A stretch of 64,000 bases of DNA from Archivesica marissinica. Taxonomy: Eukaryota > Mollusca > Bivalvia > Venerida > Vesicomyidae. The position numbers were made by a program, and so were the translations under genes. The notes under the pieces were generated by a model. The model was not told where the DNA came from, did not search any database, and saw only the letters and a list, made by a program, of their open reading frames with translations. This document shows positions 1 through 13,684 of this stretch, in pieces; position 1 is the stretch's first letter; each line of letters opens with the position of its first letter. Where the stretch lies: the NCBI GenBank assembly GCA_014843695.1, contig CM026391.1, positions 16,301,043 through 16,365,042 of the forward strand. The letters run 5' to 3'.

Positions 1-3000
1 CATGATTAGCTACACCATGATTAGTTACATGATTAGCTACACCATGATTAGTTACATGATTAGCTACACCATGATTAGTTACATGATTAGCTACACCATG
101 ATTAGTTACACCATGATTAGTTACATGATTAGCTACACGATTAGTTACACATGATTAGCTACACCATGATTAGCTACACCATGATTAGCTACACCATGAT
201 TAGCTACACCATGATTAGTTACATGATTAGCTACACCATGATTAGCTACACCATGATTAGTTACATGATTAGCTACACCATGATTAGCTACACCATGATT
301 AGTTACATGATTAGCTACACCATGATTAGCTACATGATTAGCTACACCATGATTAGTTACATGATTAGCTACACCATGATTAGTTACATGATTAGCTACA
401 CCATGATTAGTTACATGATTAGCTACACTATGATTAGTTACATGATTAGCTACACTATGATTAGTTACATGATTAGCTACACCATGATTAGCTACATGAT
501 TAGCTACACCATGATTAGCTACATCATGATTAGTTACAGGATTAGCTACACCATGATTAGTTACACCATGATTAGCTATATCATGATTAGTTACATGATT
601 AGCTACACCATGATTAGTTACATGATTAGCTACACCATGATTAGTTACATGATTAGCTACACCATGATTAGTTACACCATGATTAGTTACATGATTAGCT
701 ACACCATGATTAGTTACACCATGATTAGCTACACCATGATTAGCTACACCATGATTAGCTACATCATGATTAGTTACATGATTAGCTACACCATGATTAG
801 CTACACCATGATTAGTTACATGATTAGCTACACCATGATTAGTTACACCATGATTAGTTACACCATGATTAGCTACACCATGATTAGTTACACCATGATT
901 AGCTACACCATGATTAGTTACATGATTAGCTACACCATGGTTAGTTACATGATTAGCTACACCATGATTAGTTACACCATGATTAGCTACACTATGATTA
1001 GTTACATGATTAGCTACACCATGATTAGTTACATGATTAGCTACACCATGATTAGCTACATGATTAGCTACATCATGATTAGCTACACCATGATTAGTTA
1101 CATGATTAGCTACACCATGATTAGTTACATGATTAGCTACACCATGATTAGTTACATGATTAGCTACATCATGATTAGCTACATCATGATTAGTTACATA
1201 ATTAGCTACACCATGATTAGCTACACCATGATTAGCTACACCATGATTAGCTACATCATGATTAGTTACATGATTAGCTACACCATGATTAGCTACACTA
1301 TGATTAGTTACATGATTAGCTACACCATGATTAGCTACACTATGATTAGCTACATCATGATTAGCTACATCATGATTAGTTACACCATGATTAGTTACAT
1401 GATTAGCTACACCATGATTAGCTACACTATGATTAGTTACATGATTAGCTACACCATGATTAGCTACACTATGATTAGCTACACCATGATTAGCTACACC
1501 ATGATTAGTTACATGATTAGCTACACCATGATTAGCTACACTATGATTAGTTACATGATTAGCTACACCATGATTAGCTACACTATGATTAGCTACACCA
1601 TGATTAGCTACATCATGATTAGTTACATGATTTGCTACACCATGATTACACCATGATTAGCTACACCATGATTAGCTACACTATGATTAGTTACATGATT
1701 AGCTACACCATGATTAGCTACACTATGATTAGTTACATGATTAGCTACACCATGATTAGCTACACTATGATTAGTTACATGATTTGCTACACCATGATTA
1801 GCTACACTATGATTAGTTACATGATTAGCTACACCATGATTAGCTACACTATGATTAGCTACATCATGATTAGCTACATCATGATTAGCTACACCATGAT
1901 TAGCTACACTATGATTAGTTACATGATTAGCTACACCATGATTAGCTACACTATGATTAGCTACACCATGATTAGCTACACCATGATTAGTTACATGATT
2001 TGCTACACCATGATTAGTTACATGATTAGCTACACCATGATTACACCATGATTAGCTACACCATGATTAGCTACATCATGATTAGTTACATGATTAGCTA
2101 CACTATGATTAGTTACATGATTTGCTACACCATGATTACACCATGATTAGCTACACCATGATTAGCTACACTATGATTAGCTACACCATGATTAGCTACA
2201 CTATGATTAGTTACATGATTAGCTACACCATGATTAGCTACATGATTAGCTACACCATGATTAGTTACATGATTAGCTACACCATGATTAGCTACACTAT
2301 GATTAGTTACATGATTAGCTACACCATGATTAGCTACATGATTAGCTACACCATGATTAGCTACACCATGATTAGCTACACCATGATTAGTTACATGATT
2401 AGCTACACCATGATTAGTTATATGATTAGCTACACCATGATTAGCTACACCATGATTAGCTACACTATGATTAGTTACATGATTAGCTACACCATGATTA
2501 GCTACACTATGATTAGTTACATGATTAGCTACACCATGATTAGCTACACCATGATTAGCTACATGATTAGCTACTGATTAGTTACATGATTAGCTACACC
2601 ATGATTAGCTACATGATTAGCTACACCATGATTAGCTACATGATTAGCTACACCATGATTAGTTACATGATTAGCTACACCATGATTAGCTACACCATGA
2701 TTAGCTACACCATGATTAGTTACATGATTAGCTACACCATGATTAGTTACATGATTAGCTACACCATGATTAGCTACATGATTAGCTACACCATGATTAG
2801 CTACACTATGATTAGTTACATGATTAGCTACACCATGATTAGCTACACCATGATTAGCTACATGATTAGCTACACCATGATTAGTTACATGATTAGCTAC
2901 ACCATGATTAGCTACACTATGATTAGTTACATGATTAGCTACACCATGATTAGCTACACCATGATTAGCTACACCATGATTAGCTACATGATTAGCTACA

Positions 3001-6000
3001 CCATGATTAGTTACATGATTAGCTACACCATGATTAGCTACATGATTAGCTACACCATGATTAGCTACACCATGATTAGCTACACTATGATTAGCTACAC
3101 CATGATTAGCTACATGATTAGCTACACCATGATTAGTTACATGATTAGCTACACCATGATTAGCTACACTATGATTAGTTACATGATTAGCTACACCATG
3201 ATTAGCTACACCATGATTAGCTACATGATTAGCTACACCATGATTAGCTACATGATTAGCTACACCATGATTAGTTACATGATTAGCTACACCATGATTA
3301 GCTACATGATTAGCTACACCATGATTAGCTACATGATTAGCTACACCATGATTAGCTACATGATTAGCTACACCATGATTAGCTACATGATTAGCTACAC
3401 TATGATTAGTTACATGATTAGCTACACCATGATTAGCTACATGATTAGCTACACCATGATTAGCTACATGATTAGCTACACCATGATTAGTTACATGATT
3501 AGCTACACTATGATTAGTTACATGATTAGCTACACCATGATTAGCTACACCATGATTAGCTACACTATGATTAGCTACACCATGATTAGCTACATGATTA
3601 GCTACACCATGATTAGTTACATGATTAGCTACACCATGATTAGCTACACTATGATTAGTTACATGATTAGCTACACCATGATTAGCTACACCATGATTAG
3701 CTACACCATGATTAGCTACATGATTAGCTACACCATGATTAGTTACATGATTAGCTACACCATGATTAGTTACATGATTAGCTACACCATGATTAGCTAC
3801 ACCATGATTAGCTACACTATGATTAGTTACATGATTAGCTACACCATGATTAGCTACACTATGATTAGTTACATGATTAGCTACACCATGATTAGCTACA
3901 CCATGATTAGCTACACCATGATTAGCTACACTATGATTAGCTACACCATGATTAGCTACATGATTAGCTACACCATGATTAGCTACATGATTAGCTACAC
4001 CATGATTAGCTACATGATTAGCTACACCATGATTAGTTACATGATTAGCTACACCATGATTAGCTACACCATGATTAGCTACATGATTAGCTACACCATG
4101 ATTAGTTACATGATTAGCTACACCATGATTAGTTACATGATTAGCTACACCATGATTAGCTACACCATGATTAGCTACACTATGATTAGCTACACCATGA
4201 TTAGCTACATGATTAGCTACACCATGATTAGTTACATGATTAGCTACACCATGATTAGCTACACTATGATTAGTTACATGATTAGCTACACCATGATTAG
4301 CTACACCATGATTAGCTACATGATTAGCTACACCATGATTAGTTACATGATTAGCTACACTATGATTAGTTACATGATTAGCTACACTATGATTAGTTAC
4401 ATGATTAGCTACACCATGATTAGCTACATGATTAGCTACACCATGATTAGTTACATGATTAGCTACACCATGATTAGCTACATGATTAGCTACACCATGA
4501 TTAGCTACATGATTAGCTACACCATGATTAGTTACATGATTAGCTACACCATGATTAGTTACATGATTAGCTACACCATGATTAGTTACATGATTAGCTA
4601 CACCATGATTAGCTACATGATTAGCTACACCATGATTAGTTACATGATTAGCTACACTATGATTAGTTACATGATTAGCTACACTATGATTAGTTACATG
4701 ATTAGCTACACCATGATTAGCTACACTATGATTAGTTACATGATTAGCTACACCATGATTAGCTACATGATTAGCTACACCATGATTAGTTACATGATTA
4801 GCTACACCATGATTAGCTACACCATGATTAGCTACACCATGATTAGCTACACCATGATTAGCTACACCATGATTAGCTACACCATGATTAGCTACATGAT
4901 TAGCTACACCATGATTAGTTACATGATTAGCTACACCATGATTAGCTACATGATTAGCTACACCATGATTAGCTACATGATTAGCTACACCATGATTAGT
5001 TACATGATTAGCTACACCATGATTAGTTACATGATTAGCTACACCATGATTAGTTACATGATTAGCTACACCATGATTAGCTACATGATTAGCTACACCA
5101 TGATTAGTTACATGATTAGCTACACTGTTGTACATGATTAGCTACACTATGATTAGTTACATGATTAGCTACACCATGATTAGCTACACTATGATTAGTT
5201 ACATGATTAGCTACACCATGATTAGCTACACTATGATTAGTTACATGATTAGCTACACCATGATTAGCTACACCATGATTAGCTACATGATTAGTACACC
5301 ATGATTAGTTACATGATTAGTACATGATTAGTACATGATTAGCTACACTATGATTAGTTACATGATTAGCTACACCATGATTAGCTACATGATTAGCTAC
5401 ACCATGATTAGCTACACCATGATTAGCTACACCATGATTAGTTACATGATTAGCTACACCATGATTAGCTACACCATGATTAGTTACATGATTAGCTACA
5501 CCATGATTAGCTACATGATTACATGATTAGCTACACCATGATTAGCTACATGATTAGCTACACCATGATTAGCTACACCATGATTAGTTACATGATTAGC
5601 TACACCATGATTAGTTACATGATTAGCTACACCATGATTAGCTACACCATGATTAGCTACACCATGATTAGTTACATGATTAGCTACACCATGATTAGTT
5701 ACATGATTAGCTACACCATGATTAGCTACATGATTAGCTACACCATGATTAGCTACACTATGATTAGTTACATGATTAGCTACACCATGATTAGCTACAC
5801 CATGATTAGCTACACTATGATTAGCTACACCATGATTAGCTACATGATTAGCTACACCATGATTAGTTACATGATTAGCTACACCATGATTAGCTACACT
5901 ATGATTAGCTACACCATGATTAGCTACACCATGATTAGCTACACCATGATTAGCTACACCATGATTAGCTACATGATTAGCTACACCATGATTAGTTACA

Positions 6001-6752
6001 TGATTAGCTACACCATGATTAGCTACATGATTAGCTACACCATGATTAGCTACATGATTAGCTACACCATGATTAGCTACACCATGATTAGTTACATGAT
6101 TAGCTACACCATGATTAGTTACATGATTAGCTACACCATGATTAGCTACATGATTAGCTACACCATGATTAGTTACATGATTAGCTACACCATGATTAGC
6201 TACATGATTAGCTACACCATGATTAGTTACATGATTAGCTACACCATGATTAGTTACATGATTAGCTACACCATGATTAGTTACATGATTAGCTACACCA
6301 TGATTAGCTACACTATGATTAGTTACATGATTAGCTACACCATGATTAGCTACACCATGATTAGCTACATGATTAGCTACACCATGATTAGTTACATGAT
6401 TAGCTACACCATGATTAGCTACATGATTAGCTACACCATGATTAGCTACATGATTAGCTACACCATGATTAGTTACATGATTAGCTACACCATGATTAGT
6501 TACATGATTAGCTACACCATGATTAGCTACATGATTAGCTACACCATGATTAGTTACATGATTAGCTACACCATGATTAGCTACATGATTAGCTACACCA
6601 TGATTAGTTACATGATTAGCTACACCATGATTAGTTACATGATTAGCTACACCATGATTAGCTACACCATGATTAGTTACATGATTAGCTACACCATGAT
6701 TAGTTACATGATTAGCTACACCATGATTAGCTACACCATGATTAGCTACACC
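1..6752. repeat. 12/15-bp minisatellite array, runs off the left edge
   Basis: The array is built from ATGATTAGYTAC (12 bp) and the same unit plus AYC (15 bp), often alternating as a 27-bp pair, with about 500 units. C/T variation at the AGC/AGT position is the main polymorphism. Because both units are multiples of 3 and lack stops, long frames stay open on both strands (MISYT/MISY on +, VANHG/VTNH on -). I do not take these as genes. Frame-breaking irregularities occur near 2570, 5127 and 5290-5335. The array ends in an imperfect ACCATACC junction. Confidence 0.97.
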
Positions 6753-7617
6753 ATACCTTGATTGTAATACGAATGTCATGCAACCACACCCAGTCAATCA
6801 CTCACTAATCGCGACCCATAACACAGCGCCTCGCTACCTTGTTTGCAATGTGAATGCCATAAAACCACACCCAGTCAAGCACTCACCCAGTCAATCACTC
6901 ACTCATTCAACATCAGTCTTATGTTAAATAGTATCAGAAGTTGGTAGAAGTACAGCATCGTCTATTGTGTAAACGAGAGAGTAATTTGCCAGACAAGACA
7001 GTAAAATGAATATAAATGAAATGGGGGGGGGGGGTTGGACAATCTCAGTGAATAAAACATTTGTCTGTTTGAATAGTTAGATATTTAATCTTGTGTATGA
7101 AATCCACTTTGATGTCATCTGAGACTGGCTATTTGATTACATGCAGTGATTTAACAATTTCAAGATGGGAATAGAACGGTTGTTTTCTTATTTTTCCCAT
7201 GTAATTCACGACACGACACGGTGGCTCGTGTTTGTAAAGACATTTTATGAATGAAAGTAAAGACATGGAAAAACAAGACTACCACCGTTTTATAAACGAT
7301 GATTTTTTGACATGCACATCTCTCGTTACCGATTCTGGCACGATTGTGTACTGACTATATATGTATAACAGTAGAGACGTGCGAGAACGCACATCTTTTT
7401 TTATTTATTGACCAAATTCCGTAAGAAGTAGGTCAATTTATTGAAATCCTTTAGAAAATAGTGTAGGAACTCTAGTTTTTAGCCAATTCTGCTCAAACTT
7501 AAGTCACATGATACATTATGATTCATGCTCAGTTTCTTTCGATAATTAGTGATTTTCTTCAAATTGCTGTCGAATATATGAACACTGTTGCAACTCTGAA
7601 TATTTTTAACCAATTCA
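6753..7617. other. No gene seen; short diverged duplication at left
   Basis: The stretch at about 6752-6910 holds two diverged copies of a segment of about 75 bp containing ACCACACCCAGTCAA. A run of about 11 G lies near 7023. The rest is AT-rich unique-looking DNA with no supported exon or element. Confidence 0.6.
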
Positions 7618-8090
7618 GTTCAAACTTTAATTTAATCACTAGTAACATTTTTGATAAAAGCTTGTTTAACCCTTTCAACACCACAGACCTCTAAATTGGC
7701 TTACAAAAAAGTGTAGATCCAGATGAGCCGGCTCGTGACGAGCCGTCTCATCAGGATCTGCACTTTTTTCAAGTAATATAACTATTTTTAGAAAAAAACT
7801 TACCCATTTTGATAAATGAACTGATCCAAATGTAATTTTGTTATTAATTTATTGGTCTAAAAATATCATGGACCAGTCCATGTCAGTTACTTGGTGTTGA
7901 ATGGGTTAATAATCGGCAATTGACTGTAAAATAGTATGCCAATTTAACCCTTTTACCCCCATATTAGCACCTCTTGAGCAGTTCAAACGTTGTCACTAGT
8001 AACATTTTTGATAAAAGCTTCGTTTAATAATCGGCAATTGACTGTAAAATAGTATGCCAATTTAACCCTTTTACCCCCATATTAGCACCT
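7618..8090. repeat. Tandem duplication with one MITE-filled and one empty copy
   Basis: A segment of roughly 110 bp (GTTCAAAC ... ATTAGCACCTCT) occurs twice. The left copy contains MITE-A at TTAA (7666-7669 and 7906-7909). The right copy has the same flanks, TAACATTTTTGATAAAAGCTT then TTAATAATCGGCAATTG around 8000-8040, with a single TTAA at 8024-8027 and no insert. Confidence 0.85.
7670..7905 (-). mobile_element. MITE-A copy (236 bp, TTAA target)
   Basis: Termini are CCCTTTCAACACCA and the inverse of CCCATTCAACACCA, flanked by TTAA on both sides. The centre is palindromic (GAGCCGGCTCGTGACGAGCC, 7727-7746). There is no coding capacity. The TTAA target and CCC terminus match piggyBac-type MITEs; superfamily assignment is inference. 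Reverse orientation relative to the copy at 14106. Confidence 0.85.
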
Positions 8091-8207
8091 CTCGAGGCCA
8101 TTGCAGATTCCACACACATATACAGTAGTAGTGAAAGAAACAGAAACGCCCGTAATAAACATCAATACAACATGGTGGATACACACCTTAATAATTCCCA
8201 GTAACAT
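8066..8207 (-). mobile_element. Diverged MITE-B relative, truncated by array
   Basis: After TTAA (8062-8065) the sequence begins CCCTTTTACCCCCATATTAG and continues with GCACCTCTCGAGGCCATT. This resembles the inverted 3' end of MITE-B at 13684 (CCCTTTCCCTAATAGAAGCA, then CACCTCTCGACGCCATT). Both continue to CCCAGTAAYATCTATGGATG. The copy then passes into the 34/35-bp array, and the opposite terminus was not found after 10087. Confidence 0.6.
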
Positions 8208-10087
8208 CTATGGATGTGGGATACGTATACCTGACTGCTGATCTATGGATGTGGGATACGTATACCTGACTGCTGATCTATGGATGTGGGATACCTATAC
8301 CTGACTGCTGATCTATGCATGTGGGATACCTATACCTGACTGCTGATCTATGCATGTGGGATACGTATACCTGACTGTTGATCTATGCATGTGGGATACG
8401 TATACCTGACTGCTGATCTATGGATGTGGGATACGTATACCTGACTGCTGATCTATGGATGTGGGATACGTATACCTGACTGCTGATCTATGGATGTGGG
8501 ATACGTATACCTGACTGCTGATCTATGGGTGTGGGATACGTATACCTGACTGCTGATCTATGGGTGTGGGATACGTATACCTGACTGCTGATCTATGGAT
8601 GTGGGATACGTATACCTGACTGCTGATCTATGGGTGTGGGATACGTATACGTGACTGCTGATCTATGGGTGTGGGATACATATACCTGACTGCTGATCTA
8701 TGGATGTGGGATACGTAACCTGACTGCTGATCTATGGGTGTGGGATACGTAACCTGACTGCTGATCTATGGGTGTGGGATACGTAACCTGACTGCTGATC
8801 TATGGGTGTGGGATACCTAACCTGACTGCTGATCTATGGATGTGGGATACGTATACCTGACTGCTGATCTATGCATGTGGGATACGTATACCTGACTGCT
8901 GATCTATGGATGTGGGATACGTATACCTGACTGCTGATCTATGGATGTGAGATACGTATACCTGATGCTGATCTATGGGTGTGGGATACGTATACCTGAC
9001 TGCTGATCTATGGGTGTGGGATACGTATACCTGACTGCTGATCTATGGATGTGGGATACGTATACCTGACTGCTGATCTATGGGTGTGGGATACGTATAC
9101 CTGACTGCTGATCTATGGGTGTGGGATACGTATACCTGACTGCTGATCTATGGGTGTGGGATACGTATACCTGACTGCTGATCTATGGATGTGGGATACG
9201 TATACCTGACTGCTGATCTATGGGTGTGGGATACGTATACGTGACTGCTGATCTATGGGTGTGGGATACATATACCTGACTGCTGATCTATGGGTGTGGG
9301 ATACGTAACCTGACTGCTGATCTATGGGTGTGGGATACCTAACCTGACTGCTGATCTATGGATGTGGGATATGTAACCTGACTGCTGATCTATGGGTGTG
9401 GGATACCTAACCTGACTGCTGATCTATGGATGTGGGATATGTAACCTGACTGCTGATCTATGGATGTGGGATATGTAACCTGACTGCTGATCTATGGGTG
9501 TGGGATACGTAACCTGACTGCTGATCTATGGATGTGGGATACGTAACCTGACTGCTGATCTATGGATGTGGGATATGTAACCTGACTGCTGATCTATGGA
9601 TGTGGGATACGTAACCTGACTGCTGATCTATGGATGTGGGATACCTAACCTGACTGCTGATCTATGGATGTGGGATACGTAACCTGACTGCTGATCTATG
9701 GATGTGGGATACCTAACCTGACTGCTGATCTATGGATGTGGGATACGTATACCTGACTGCTGATCTATTAATGTGGGATACGTATACCTGACTGCTGATC
9801 TATTAATGTGGGATACATATACCTGACTGCTGATCTATGGGTGTGGGATACGTAACCTGACTGCTGATCTGTGGATGTGATATATATGTAACCTGACTGC
9901 TGATCTATTAATGTGGGATACATATACCTGACTGCTGATCTGTGGTTGTGGGATATGTAACCTGACTGCTGATCTATGGGTGTGGGATATATAACCTGAC
10001 TGCTGATCTATTAATGTGGGATACATATACCTGACTGCTGATCTGTGGATGTGGGATATGTAACCTGACTGCTGATCTATGGGTGTG
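8208..10087. repeat. 34/35-bp minisatellite array (about 54 copies)
   Basis: The unit reads CTATGGATGTGGGATACGTA, then TACCTGACTGCTGAT. A one-base shorter form (GTAACC instead of GTATACC) dominates the right part from about 9300, while 35-bp units dominate the left, so variants have spread locally. The first part of the unit matches internal MITE-B sequence. Confidence 0.95.
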
Positions 10088-10334
10088 AATGATAAATTAC
10101 TGCCAAATGCTTAATACATTGGGTATTTAAATTTTACCTCCAAAATAGAAATTCTGTCTGCAGTAATCTTGGTGTAGGTCTGGGTTTGATGTTTAGAGAA
10201 TTTTACTTGTTGAAAATTTGTCCTGATATTAGAAACTCAGGTGAATGTTTTAAGACTCAGGAGAGGGTGCTAAGGTTCATCTTCCTATTTTGAGTTCAAG
10301 AAGTTTTTTTCATATAGAATAATGTACATAATAT

Positions 10335-10901
10335 CAGGGCTCATTTTAGAGGGTGATGTGGGCGAAATAGTCGGTCGCCCTAGGAACCCTGATTTCGCCC
10401 TCTTGTGGGCTCCACTTCTCCATAAAAATATTTTTTAAAAATTCAAACATTTTTCTTTTACAATTTTCATACAGAATTTTGTCCAGTAAGACACTGGCCC
10501 ATTATTAACCCATTCAACACCAAGTAACTCACATGGACTGGTCCATGATATTCATAAACCAATAAATGAATCAGAAAATCACATTTGGACAAGTTCATTT
10601 ATCAAAATGGGTAATTATGTCTAAAAATAGTCATATCACTGGCAAAATGTGCAGATCCTGATGAGACGGCTCGTCACGAGCCGGCTCATCTGGATCTACA
10701 CTTTTTGTAAGCCTATTTAGAGGTCTGTGGTGTTGAAAGGGTTAAGCACTCCTTCTATTAAAATGTTGTATTTATCAGTCATACTGTGCATTTTAACCAT
10801 ATTTTGTTGAAATTTATTAAATAACGCCATTTTTTTAAGGACGCGCGTCGATCAAGTGCTTTCTCACTTCTCCCAAAAATTCTGACCTAGAATGAACCCT
10901 G
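10335..10901 (+). mobile_element. CAGGG-ended DNA element with 5-bp TSD, copy 1
   Basis: Left terminus CAGGGCTCATTTTAGAG and right terminus CTAGAATGAACCCTG are inverted repeats. AATAT flanks both sides (10330-10334 and 10902-10906). Internal marks are GCGAAAT/CGCCCT motifs and CTTTCTCACTTCTCCCAAAA. A MITE-A copy is nested at 10509. There is no transposase, so it is non-autonomous. The 5-bp TSD would fit some hAT-like groups, but I do not assign a superfamily. Confidence 0.75.
10509..10741 (+). mobile_element. MITE-A copy nested in CAGGG element 1
   Basis: It begins CCCATTCAACACCAAGTAAC and ends GGTGTTGAAAGGG, with TTAA at 10505-10508 and 10742-10745. The central palindrome GAGACGGCTCGTCACGAGCC is intact. 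The uninserted form of the site is visible in CAGGG element 2 near 21047 (CATTATAAAGCACTCC). Confidence 0.85.
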
Positions 10902-10906
10902 AATAT

Positions 10907-11602
10907 ATACAGAGGACATTTGTCCGAGTCAACAAACCCCTTGCTTCTGTTCCTTAAACTTCCCCCTACTTTGAAGACCTAATTTTAGCCCTGTGAAGGG
11001 CATTAAAGAAAATATACTATGCGAGTAATAAAATGAAATTTTGAAGAAATAGTTGAAAGCATTTATTGTTTGCAAAGGAGATTTGCAAATCTTGTCAATA
11101 TTTGATGTATGTTCGCTAAATTAAATTCAAATTAAATACCTCGAAATTTGGCGTCTGCCTAATTTTCTGCATCTTATTTCAAAATGGCTGCCTGCTGGGC
11201 TGAGTGTCAATTTAACTGCTGACAGAAATTAATGTAACAAAAATAACTGGGCGGATGTCCCATTTATGTAGTGTAAACATGCAACCGATATCCCGTAGTT
11301 TAGTCTTTCATCATGTTTGTGCACTTCCTGTGCAGCCAGGCGAAATTGTTGTAAAGCAGATTCTGTCATGTAGGCTTTTCATTGGTCGAATCACATGCAT
11401 CACTGCTGGAGTTGGCAGGCTATATTTAGCAAAAGAAAAATATAGAAATAAAGGCTGTTTGACATTTACAAATTTGAAATTAAAGATGACAAAATCATAG
11501 TACTGGGTGCAGCTGGAAAAAAACCCATATATTTTCAGTTGATCGACTTTCATGAAAGTACATAGATGATACATGCTAACATGCATTTTGTTTGTTTGTG
11601 TC
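10907..11602. other. No gene seen
   Basis: Unique-looking AT-rich sequence. Overlapping short open frames on both strands at 11255-11586 show no recognisable domain and no splice context. Confidence 0.55.
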
Positions 11603-11604
11603 TT

Positions 11605-13042
11605 AACCCTTTACTTCATAGAGATTTAGGTTAATATACTATTATATCTCCATACAAACGACAGCCATTTAACCCTTTACTTCATAGAAATTTAGGTTAA
11701 TATACTATTATATCTCCATACAAACGACAGTCATGTAACCCTTTACTTCATAGAGATATAGGTTAATATACTATTATATCTCCATACAAACGACAGCCAT
11801 TTAACCCTTTACTTCATAGAGATTTAGGTTAATATACTATTATATCTCCATACAAACGACAGCCATTTAACCCTTTCCTTCATAGAGATTTAGGTTAATA
11901 TACTATTATATCTCCATACAAACGACAGCCATTTAACCCTTTCCTTCATAGAGATTTAGGTTAATATACTATTATATCTCCATACAAACTACAGCCATTT
12001 AACCCTTTCCTTCATAGAGATTTAGGTTAATATACTATTATATCTCCATACAAACTACAGCCATTTAACCCTTTACTTCATAGAGATATAGGTTAATATA
12101 CTATTATATCTCCATACAAACGACAGCCATTTAACCCTTTACTTCATAGAGATATAGGTTAATATACTATTATATCTCCATACAAACGACAGCCATTTAA
12201 CCCTTTACTTCATAGAGATTTAGGTTAATATACTATTATATCTCCATACAAACGACAGCCATTTAACCCTTTACTTCATAGAGATTTAGGTTAATATACT
12301 ATTATATCTCCATACAAACGACAGCCATTTAACCCTTTCCTTCATAGAGATTTAGGTTAATATACTATTATATCTCCATACAAACGACAGCCATTTAACC
12401 CTTTCCTTCATAGAGATTTAGGTTAATATACTATTATATCTCCATACAAACGACAGCCATTTAACCCTTTACTTCATAGAGATTTAGGTTAATATACTAT
12501 TATATCTCCATACAAACGACAGCCATTTAACCCTTTACTTCATAGAGATTTAGGTTAATATACTATTATATCTCCATACAAACGACAGCCATTTAACCCT
12601 TTACTTCATAGAGATTTAGGTTAATATACTATTATATCTCCATACAAACGACAGCCATTTAACCCTTTACTTCATAGAGATTTAGGTTAATATACTATTA
12701 TATCTCCATACAAACGACAGCCATTTAACCCTTTACTTCATAGAGATTTAGGTTATATACCATAAAACGACAGCCATTTAACCCTTTCCTTCATAGAGAT
12801 TTAGGTTAATATACTATTATATCTCCATACAAACGACAGCCATTTAACCCTTTCCTTCATAGAGATTTAGGTTAATATACTATTATATCTCCATACAAAC
12901 GACAGACATTTAACCCTTTCCTTCATAGAGATATAGGTTAATATACTATTATATCTCCATACAAACGACAGCCATTTAACCCTTTACTTCATAGAGATTT
13001 AGGTTAATATACTATTATATCTCCATACAAACGACAGCCATT
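11605..13042. repeat. 67-bp array inside MITE-B (about 21 copies)
   Basis: The unit runs from TAACCCTTTACTTCATAGAG through AATATACTATTATATCTCC to AAACGACAGCCATTT. It equals the terminal 67 bp of the element including part of TTAA. Units vary mainly at TTTACTT/TTTCCTT. One shortened unit lies near 12750-12780. Confidence 0.95.
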
Positions 13043-13684
13043 TAGCTATCATGCAGTGGATAAGTAGTCGCCATACCTATCCCACCTCCATAGATATTAC
13101 TGGGACTTCATAGAGATTTAGGTTAATATACTATTATATCTCCATACAAACGACAGCCATTTAGCTATCATGCAGTGGATAAGTAATCGCCATACCTATC
13201 CCACCTCCATAGATATTACTGGGACTTCATAGAGATTTAGGTTAATATATTATTATAGCTCCATACAAACGACAGCCATTTAGCTATCATGCAGTGGATA
13301 AGTAGTCGCCATATCTATCCCACCACCATAGATATTACTGGGACTTCATAGAGATTCAGGTTAATATACTATTATATCTCCATACAAACGACAGCCATTT
13401 AGCTATCATGCAGTGGATAAGTAGTCGCCATACCTATCCCACCTCCATAGATATTACTGGGACTTCATAGAGATTTAGGTTAATATACTATTATATCTCC
13501 ATACAAACGACAGCCATTTAGCTATCATGCAGTGGATAAGTAGTCGCCATATCTATCCCACATCCATAGATATTACTGGGACTACATGAGATAATGTTAA
13601 TTATGAACATTGGTTTGGCTACTACATTGTCAATGTATGTCGTATTGGTAATGGCGTCGAGAGGTGCTTCTATTAGGGAAAGGG
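11607..13684 (+). mobile_element. MITE-B carrying internal tandem expansion
   Basis: The element begins CCCTTTACTTCATAGAGATT and ends TTCTATTAGGGAAAGGG, an imperfect inverted repeat, with TTAA at 11603-11606 and 13685-13688. About 1.95 kb is tandem array of the element's own 5' region. The remainder (13560-13684, including TGAACATTGGTTTGGCTACT) is single copy here. The copy at 20088 confirms the element's architecture. Confidence 0.8.
13043..13580. repeat. 119-bp array inside MITE-B (about 4.5 copies)
   Basis: The unit joins AGCTATCATGCAGTGGATAA, CCTCCATAGATATTACTGGG and most of the 67-bp unit from ACTTCATAGAG onward. It is a second, longer-period expansion of adjacent element sequence. Confidence 0.92.

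Noticed and set aside
151..6797. Long open frames (up to 854 codons) on both strands with MISYT or VANHG repeats
   Set aside because: They follow from 12/15-bp units without stops; there are no splice, start or domain features.
8208..10087. CRISPR-like array of 34/35-bp repeats
   Set aside because: Repeats are contiguous with no unique spacers, and the DNA is eukaryotic.
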